Shown here piece after piece: positions 6,772 through 10,980 of a stretch of DNA of 10,980 nt. The notes below the pieces were generated by a model, which had not been told where the DNA came from, made no database searches, and saw only the letters and a list, made by a program, of their open reading frames with translations. Origin of the DNA: Gallionella sp. GTDB lineage: Bacteria; Pseudomonadota; Gammaproteobacteria; Burkholderiales; Gallionellaceae. The translations under genes and the position numbers were made by a program. The stretch lies in contig JARCRR010000019.1 of NCBI GenBank assembly GCA_029850565.1, positions 1-10,980 on the forward strand, given 5' to 3'. The stretch's first letter is position 1; every line of letters begins with the position of its first letter.

Positions 6772-7593
6772 ATGCCTCAATTGCAAGCCATCATAGAAGA
6801 AGCCTTTGAACGCCGTGCCGACATCACTCCGCGCAATGTGGATGCGCAACTCAAAGAGACCATCAACACGGTCATCGAGTATCTGGATCAAGGCAAGTTG
6901 CGCGTGGCCGAGAAGATCAACGGTGTGTGGGTCACACATCAATGGATCAAGAAAGCCGTGTTGTTATCCTTCCGCATCGAAGACAACGCCTTCATCAAGG
7001 GCGGCTTCACCAATTATTTCGACAAGGTTCCTTCCAAGTTCGCCGACTACAATTCCAAAGAGTTCCGCGAAGGCGGTTTCCGCGTGGTGCCTCCCGCTGC
7101 CGCACGCCGCGGTGCCTATATCGCGAAGAACGTGGTGCTGATGCCCTCTTACTGCAACATCGGCGCGTATGTGGATGAAGGCACGATGGTGGACACCTGG
7201 GCGACTGTCGGCTCCTGTGCACAGATCGGCAAGAACGTGCACCTCTCGGGCGGCATCGGCATCGGCGGCGTACTGGAACCGGTACAGGCCAACCCGACCA
7301 TCATCGAAGATAACTGCTTCATCGGCGCACGCTCGGAAGTGGTCGAAGGCGTGATCGTGGAAGAAGGTTCCGTCATCTCGATGGGCGTGTTCATCGGTCA
7401 GAGCACCAAGATCCTTGATCGCGAGACGGGCGAGATCCATTTTGGTCGCGTGCCGGCAGGCTCCGTCGTAGTCAGCGGCAGCATGCCTTCCAAGGATGGC
7501 AAGTACAGCCTGTATTGCGCAGTCATCGTGAAAAAGGTCGATGCCAAGACTTTGGGAAAGACCGGCATCAACGAATTGTTACGCGGGATCTAA
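6772..7593 (+). CDS. dapD: Tetrahydrodipicolinate N-succinyltransferase
   Basis: DapD transfers succinyl from succinyl-CoA to tetrahydrodipicolinate, the step just before DapC in the succinylase branch of lysine synthesis. At 273 residues it is the same size as E. coli DapD (274) and closely similar throughout. It has an N-terminal helical domain with FERRADITP and KINGVWVTHQWIKKAVLLSF, then a left-handed parallel beta-helix built from hexapeptide repeats (about 100-235) containing MPSYCNIGAYVDEGTMVDTW, GSCAQIGKNVHLSGG and FIGARSEVVEG. A C-terminal segment with GKYSLYCAVIVKKVDAKT follows. The active enzyme in the family is a trimer. AGGA (6761-6764) overlaps the dapC stop and lies seven bases before the ATG, so it is co-transcribed with dapC nine bases upstream. 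No missing key residue was noticed. Confidence 0.97.
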   Translation: MPQLQAIIEEAFERRADITPRNVDAQLKETINTVIEYLDQGKLRVAEKINGVWVTHQWIKKAVLLSFRIEDNAFIKGGFTNYFDKVPSKFADYNSKEFREGGFRVVPPAAARRGAYIAKNVVLMPSYCNIGAYVDEGTMVDTWATVGSCAQIGKNVHLSGGIGIGGVLEPVQANPTIIEDNCFIGARSEVVEGVIVEEGSVISMGVFIGQSTKILDRETGEIHFGRVPAGSVVVSGSMPSKDGKYSLYCAVIVKKVDAKTLGKTGINELLRGI

Positions 7594-7620
7594 ACAGCAT
7601 TACCCTATCGGGAGAAGAAC

Positions 7621-8793
7621 ATGATCGTTACCCCACTGCTACAACTGGCTGCCGACAAGCAGGCATCAGACTTGTTCTTCTCCGTCGGTGCGCCAATCAA
7701 TATCAAGGTAAACGGGGTTGTGATGCCGGTCAATGCGCAGTTATTAACCGGAGAAAACACCAAGCAGATCGCATACGAGATGATGACGCCCGATCAGATC
7801 GCCGATTTCGAAATGCACATGGAGATGAACTTTTCTTTCCGTGTTGCCGAGATCGGCAGTTTCCGCGTCAATGTATTCCGCCAGCGAGGCGATATCGCCA
7901 TCGTCATCCGCTACGTGCGAGGCAAGATTCTCGATGTCGAATCGCTCAATCTTCCTACCGTTCTCAAAGAGCTCATTACGGAAAAGCGAGGTCTAGTGCT
8001 GGTTGTCGGGGCGACCGGCTCCGGCAAATCCACCACAATGGCCGCCATGATGGAGCATCGCAATGCAACACAGACCGGTCACATCCTCACCATCGAAGAC
8101 CCGATCGAATACATATTCAAACACAACAAGTGCATCGTGAATCAACGCGAGATCGGTACTGACACGTCGGACTATGGTGCCGCTTTGGTCAGTGCCATGC
8201 GCGAGGCTCCCGATGTGTTGATGATCGGCGAGATACGCGACCGTGACACCTTGAAGCACGCCTTGATCTTCGCGCAGACCGGACACTTGTGTCTGTCCAC
8301 CCTGCATGCAAACAACAGCTATCACGCGCTGAACCGCATCGTGAACTTCTTCCCGTATGACGCGCGCAACAGCGTGTTGTCCGACCTGTCCATGTGCCTG
8401 CGCGCGGTGATCTCGCAACGCCTGATACGCAACTCGCAAGGCCAGTTGGTTCCCGCGGTCGAGATATTGCTCAATTCCGCACTCATCTCCGACTTGATCA
8501 AGAATGACCAGATCGAGAAGATACGTGAAGCTATCGAACAAAGCGTCTCACAAGGCTCGCAAACCTTCGAAAGAGCACTCTATAAATTGTTCAAATCAGG
8601 CCAGATCACAAAAGAAGAGGCTTTGCGCAACGCCGACTCGGCAAGCAACTTGTCATCTTTGATTGATTATTCCCAAACGAGCAAGGTCAAAGCATACGAC
8701 CCAAACACACCGCAACCCGCCGCACCCGCGGCGTCTGCAAGCGATTTTGGCGGCATCAAGCTCAACATCGAAGTGCCGGGTTCGGGTTCCTGA
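7621..8793 (+). CDS. pilU: PilU-type type IV pilus retraction ATPase
   Basis: PilU is a cytoplasmic hexameric ATPase of the PilT/VirB11 family that assists PilT in retracting type IV pili for twitching motility. The product is 390 residues. The N-terminal PAS-like domain (1-105) contains KQASDLFFSVGAP. The ATPase core shows Walker A GATGSGKST (130-138), Asp box TIEDPIE (157-163), Walker B VLMIGEIRD (199-207) with Glu204, and His box STLHANN (226-232). The FAQTGHLCLSTLHANN wording and NRIVNFFP favour PilU over PilT. A low-complexity Pro/Ala/Ser tail (about 362-375) ends the protein. GGAG (7611-7614) is six bases upstream of the ATG, 27 bases after dapD. No pilT or other pilus gene is in the window, so its place between dapD and the ArsC-like gene is unusual functionally. 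All catalytic motifs are intact. Confidence 0.93.
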   Translation: MIVTPLLQLAADKQASDLFFSVGAPINIKVNGVVMPVNAQLLTGENTKQIAYEMMTPDQIADFEMHMEMNFSFRVAEIGSFRVNVFRQRGDIAIVIRYVRGKILDVESLNLPTVLKELITEKRGLVLVVGATGSGKSTTMAAMMEHRNATQTGHILTIEDPIEYIFKHNKCIVNQREIGTDTSDYGAALVSAMREAPDVLMIGEIRDRDTLKHALIFAQTGHLCLSTLHANNSYHALNRIVNFFPYDARNSVLSDLSMCLRAVISQRLIRNSQGQLVPAVEILLNSALISDLIKNDQIEKIREAIEQSVSQGSQTFERALYKLFKSGQITKEEALRNADSASNLSSLIDYSQTSKVKAYDPNTPQPAAPAASASDFGGIKLNIEVPGSGS

Positions 8794-9173
8794 TGAAACT
8801 GTATGGCATCCCCAATTGCGATACCGTCAAAAAGTCGCGTTCATGGCTCGCCGAGCATGGAATCGCGTACGACTTCCATGACTTCAAGAAACACGGTGTC
8901 ACCGAATCACTCCTCGCCGATTGGCTGAAACAGGTCGGCTGGCAACGCGTACTCAAGAAGACAGGGCCGACTTGGGGCAAGTTACCCGAGGCGGTCAAGG
9001 CTTCGATCAAGGATGATGCTTCTGCTTTATCCCTGATGTTGCAACAACCCAACGTCATCAAACGGCCCGTGCTGGTGCACGATGGCAAAGTACTGGCGAC
9101 AGGATTCAGTGGTAACGGCGAAGAGTATGAAGCGGTCTTTTCCCGCCTCCCTCACCCCACCCCTCTCCCATAG
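8793..9173 (+). CDS. ArsC/Spx/YffB-family thioredoxin-fold protein
   Basis: This 126-residue protein has the ArsC-like thioredoxin fold. It begins MKLYGIPNCDTVKKSRSWL, with a single N-terminal cysteine (Cys9) and no CxxC partner, and carries IKRPVLVHDGK with Arg91, an arsenate-reductase family arginine. These marks fit the chromosomal YffB/Spx-like branch. That branch is often beside dapE, and its physiological role is poorly defined, possibly glutathione-dependent thiol reduction. True arsenate detoxification is not indicated, since no ars genes are nearby. Its ATG overlaps the pilU stop as TGATG, suggesting translational coupling. The C-terminus is odd: after the expected EEYEAVF the reading frame runs into a GC-rich palindromic repeat, adding RLPHPTPLP, and the TAG stop begins in the hairpin loop. 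The usual family length is near 115-118, so about eight residues look repeat-derived. Confidence 0.88.
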   Translation: MKLYGIPNCDTVKKSRSWLAEHGIAYDFHDFKKHGVTESLLADWLKQVGWQRVLKKTGPTWGKLPEAVKASIKDDASALSLMLQQPNVIKRPVLVHDGKVLATGFSGNGEEYEAVFSRLPHPTPLP

Positions 9174-9183
9174 GGCGAGGGGG
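9146..9183. repeat. GC-rich palindromic dispersed repeat (REP-like)
   Basis: CCTCACCCCA-type sequence leads into CCCTCTCCC (9161-9169), an ATA loop and GGGCGAGGG (9173-9181). With C9160-G9182 the stem is ten base-pair positions with one mismatch (T9166/C9176). This pattern resembles palindromic repeats that occur in many copies in proteobacterial genomes and that often appear in proteins as PHPNPLP-like tails, here PHPTPLP. It forms the 3' end of the ArsC-like gene. The hairpin may attenuate read-through or protect the upstream mRNA; no T-run follows, so it is not a standard terminator. Copy number in this genome cannot be seen here. Confidence 0.65.
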
Positions 9184-9203
9184 CAAACGAATCAAGCTCA
9201 ATC

Positions 9204-9209
9204 TATAAT
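9204..9209 (+). promoter_or_regulatory. Possible -10 box for dapE-microprotein-prmB
   Basis: A perfect TATAAT lies 42 bases before the dapE ATG, giving a predicted start near 9216. No good -35 hexamer is found 16-18 bases upstream, where the sequence is the tail of the palindromic repeat, so this would be a weak or activator-dependent promoter, or chance in an A/T-rich gap. Confidence 0.35.
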
Positions 9210-9251
9210 TCTTGAAACCGAATACAACAACTTAAAACTGTAATCCTCCCT

Positions 9252-10382
9252 ATGAGCTCCACACTCGATCTGACCAAGCAACTCATCTCACGCAAATCCC
9301 TGACACCGATGGACGACGGTTGCATCGACATCATCGGTGCAAGACTGGCTCCGCTGGACTTCAATCTGGAAAAGATGCGCCACAGCGAAGTGGACAACCT
9401 GTACGCGCGCCGCGGCGACTCCTCACCGGTCGTCTGTTTCGCCGGGCATACCGATGTCGTACCTACCGGCCCGGTGAATAAATGGGACAGCGAGCCCTTC
9501 ACACCCACGATCCGTGACGGCATGTTGTTCGGTCGCGGAACGGCAGACATGAAAGGCTCCATCGCTGCTTTCGTCACGGCCACAGAACGCTTCGTCGCCT
9601 CACATCCGCAGCACCGGGGCTCCATCGCGCTCCTGCTCACCTCGGACGAGGAAGGTGTCGCTGTGGATGGTACGGTGCGCGTAGTGGAAGCATTGCAGGC
9701 ACGTGACGAGAAATTGGACTATTGCATCGTGGGCGAACCGACCGCCGTCAGCACGATGGGCGACACCATCAAGAACGGGCGACGCGGCTCTCTCTCCGGC
9801 ACATTGACCGTAAAAGGCGTGCAAGGCCACATCGCCTATCCGCATCTGGTGAAGAACCCTATCCACCTCGCATCCCCCGCCATCGCCGAATTGGCGGCAA
9901 CGACCTGGGACAGCGGCAACGAATATTTCCCGCCGACCTCGTGGCAGATATCCAACATCCACGGCGGCACCGGCGCCACCAATGTCGTCCCTGGCACGGT
10001 CGAGATCCTGTTCAACTTCCGCCATTCCACCGCCAGCACGACCGATGCGCTGAAGACAAAAGTCCACGCCATTCTCGACAAGCATGATTTGGAATACGAT
10101 TTGAAATGGGAGATGTCGGGCAAGCCTTATCTCACTCCGCGCGGCGATCTGGTGGATGCGGTAAGTGAGGCGATCAAACAAGTGACCGGCGTAGAGACTG
10201 AACTGTCAACCAGCGGCGGAACCTCGGACGGACGCTTCATCGCGGACATCTGCCCGCAAGTTCTGGAGGTCGGACCCGTCAACGCCACCATCCATAAGCT
10301 CAATGAGTGCGTGTCAGTGAAGGACCTTGATGACTTGTCCGAGGTCTACTATCTCACGCTGGTCAAATTGCTGGCCAAATGA
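9252..10382 (+). CDS. dapE: Succinyl-diaminopimelate desuccinylase
   Basis: DapE is a dizinc M20-family amidohydrolase that releases succinate from N-succinyl-LL-diaminopimelate, the step after DapC. The 376-residue protein has every expected active-site residue. AGHTDVVP (64-71) carries ligand His66 and Asp68, GRGTADMKG (94-102) the bridging Asp99, and SDEEG (131-135) the general base Glu133 and ligand Glu134. GEPT (161-164) supplies Glu162 and NATIHKLNE (344-352) ligand His348. Each is one position before the corresponding residue of the H. influenzae enzyme. The dimerisation domain is about 176-290, including the catalytic GGTGATNVVPG region. No Shine-Dalgarno precedes ATG 9252; the bases just before it are pyrimidine-rich TCCTCCC. 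Its stop overlaps the start of a 58-codon gene as ATGA. Confidence 0.97.
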   Translation: MSSTLDLTKQLISRKSLTPMDDGCIDIIGARLAPLDFNLEKMRHSEVDNLYARRGDSSPVVCFAGHTDVVPTGPVNKWDSEPFTPTIRDGMLFGRGTADMKGSIAAFVTATERFVASHPQHRGSIALLLTSDEEGVAVDGTVRVVEALQARDEKLDYCIVGEPTAVSTMGDTIKNGRRGSLSGTLTVKGVQGHIAYPHLVKNPIHLASPAIAELAATTWDSGNEYFPPTSWQISNIHGGTGATNVVPGTVEILFNFRHSTASTTDALKTKVHAILDKHDLEYDLKWEMSGKPYLTPRGDLVDAVSEAIKQVTGVETELSTSGGTSDGRFIADICPQVLEVGPVNATIHKLNECVSVKDLDDLSEVYYLTLVKLLAK

Positions 10383-10555
10383 AATTCCTGCTCATATCGC
10401 TGCTCATCATTCTCGTCGTGTGGATCGTTTTCCGTATCCGCAGGGACAAGAGCAAAGAGAGTGGCGATGGCAGCACAGGCAGTTGCAGTTCCAGTTCGAA
10501 TTGCAACGATCACGATAACAACTGCGATGGCGGAGACGGCGGAGGGGGAGACTGA
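10379..10555 (+). CDS. Membrane microprotein with Cys/Asp/Gly-rich tail, unknown function
   Basis: This 58-residue frame is not recognised as any family, but its context is strong. ATG 10379 overlaps the dapE stop as ATGA, and its TGA (10553-10555) overlaps the prmB start as TGATG, so it fills the gap exactly. Residues 1-19 (MKFLLISLLIILVVWIVFR) form one hydrophobic helix followed by a basic stretch (RIRRDK), which by the positive-inside rule puts the tail in the cytoplasm unless the N-terminus is an unusual signal. The tail holds Cys36, Cys42 and Cys49, with NDHD at 43-46 between the last two, and ends in GGDGGGGD. The Cys, His and Asp content could bind metal, but no known motif is present. 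Its terminal glycine codons also supply the prmB ribosome site. It could be an evolved junction sequence, but a clean membrane helix argues for a real gene. Confidence 0.72.
   Translation: MKFLLISLLIILVVWIVFRIRRDKSKESGDGSTGSCSSSSNCNDHDNNCDGGDGGGGD
10541..10550 (+). promoter_or_regulatory. Strong ribosome binding site for prmB within the microprotein gene
   Basis: GGAGGGGGAG ends four bases before the prmB ATG at 10555, with GGAGG itself nine bases away. The same bases encode the Gly-rich end of the microprotein, so one stretch serves as both codons and initiation signal. It supports the 10555 start. Confidence 0.6.
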
Positions 10556-10980
10556 TGAGCATCATTCGATTTTCAGAAGCAAGCAGCACACTTAGGACGG
10601 TTCGTGACTGTCTGCGTTTTGCGGTCAGCCGTTTCAACGAAGCCAAACTGTCCTTCGGTCACGGCAGCAGCGATGCCTACGACGAAGCGGCGTATCTCAT
10701 CCTGCACACGCTGCATCTTCCTCTTGACCGTCTCGAGCCGTTCCTCGACGCAACGCTGACGCATCACGAAATGATGGAGGTACTGAACATCATCGAGAAG
10801 CGAGTGGAGCAACACATTCCGGCTGCCTACCTCACCCATCAGGCATTCCTGGGCGACTTCAGTTTCTACGTGGATGAACGTGTCATCGTGCCGCGCTCCT
10901 TCATCTCCGAGTTGCTGCGTGAACGACTCTCGCCTTGGGTCGACGATGCCGAGATGGTCAGCAGCGTACTGGATATGTGC
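10555..10980 (+). CDS. prmB: Ribosomal protein uL3 glutamine methyltransferase, N-terminal part
   Basis: PrmB is an S-adenosylmethionine-dependent enzyme that N5-methylates a glutamine of ribosomal protein uL3 during 50S assembly. The first 142 codons are present; the gene runs off the right edge. The visible part is the helical N-terminal substrate domain: LRTVRDCLRFAVSRFNEA, SFGHGSSDAYDEA (33-45), LPLDRLEPFLDA and RVEQHIPAAYLTHQAFLGDF. It continues into FYVDERVIVPRSFISELL, which is nearly identical to E. coli PrmB. The last codons read VLDMC, the start of the LDxCTGSG cofactor-binding motif; the catalytic NPPY motif lies beyond the window. The FGHG and LTHQAF wording separates it from PrmC, the release-factor paralogue. 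Start ATG 10555 overlaps the preceding stop as TGATG and has a strong ribosome site. Confidence 0.93.
   Translation, partial: MSIIRFSEASSTLRTVRDCLRFAVSRFNEAKLSFGHGSSDAYDEAAYLILHTLHLPLDRLEPFLDATLTHHEMMEVLNIIEKRVEQHIPAAYLTHQAFLGDFSFYVDERVIVPRSFISELLRERLSPWVDDAEMVSSVLDMC

Noticed and set aside
7515..8541. Long alternative frames (215 codons plus, 182 codons minus) over pilU
   Set aside because: Both lie over intact pilU motifs in another frame or strand and encode Arg/His- or Val-rich sequence without domains.
8793..9173. Arsenate resistance arsC
   Set aside because: The family fold is the same, but there are no arsR, arsB or acr3 neighbours and the sequence has the single-cysteine YffB/Spx-like form linked to dapE.
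9160..9182. Rho-independent terminator
   Set aside because: The hairpin is GC-rich and well placed, but it is followed by GCAAACGA and not a T-run, and it fits a dispersed repeat better.
9600..10181. 193-codon minus-strand frame inside dapE
   Set aside because: It is antisense to the conserved catalytic core of DapE and reflects codon bias of the real gene.
1..10980. CRISPR array, tRNA, rRNA, insertion sequence or prophage remnants
   Set aside because: No regular spaced repeats, cloverleaf with conserved arms, transposase or integrase frame, or target-site duplication was seen.

Overview
The window looks like core chromosome of a betaproteobacterium. The evidence is gene content and order: a succinylase-type lysine branch with a betaproteobacterial-style DapC, then DapD, DapE and PrmB on one strand, plus PilU, ZapE and formate-dependent PurT. 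An iron- or ammonia-oxidising lineage (Gallionellaceae/Nitrosomonadaceae-like) would fit, but that is an impression and not a test. No tRNA, rRNA, CRISPR, phage or IS element is visible.

Layout. Positions 1-139 hold the C-terminal end of a Tas-like aldo/keto reductase (+). A small membrane-anchored protein of unknown function follows at 225-587 (+) with its own likely promoter, and then a 181-base gap with a strong inverted repeat. Positions 769-3496 are a three-gene minus-strand operon in transcription order purT, VOC-fold protein, zapE, with stop/start overlaps at both junctions. Divergent from purT is a membrane diguanylate cyclase (3678-4487, +) with an intact product-inhibition site. A DMT/EamA transporter (4590-5519, -) converges on it and is divergent from dapC.

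From 5569 to the right edge everything is on the plus strand: dapC, dapD, pilU, a Spx/ArsC-like reductase, dapE, a 58-residue membrane microprotein and prmB (cut by the window end). DapC, DapD and DapE are successive enzymes of meso-diaminopimelate and lysine synthesis. PilU, the ArsC-like protein, the microprotein and PrmB have no evident metabolic link to them. A GC-rich palindromic repeat separates the ArsC-like gene from dapE and supplies the last codons and the stop of the ArsC-like gene; a -10-like box follows it and may restart transcription for dapE-microprotein-prmB.

I see no clearly new defence or mobile system. The most unusual items are the Cys/Asp/Gly-rich microprotein tightly coupled to dapE and prmB, the repeat that rewrites the end of the ArsC-like protein, the pilus ATPase inside a lysine operon, the 611-662 inverted repeat, and the compact divergent dapC/transporter control region.
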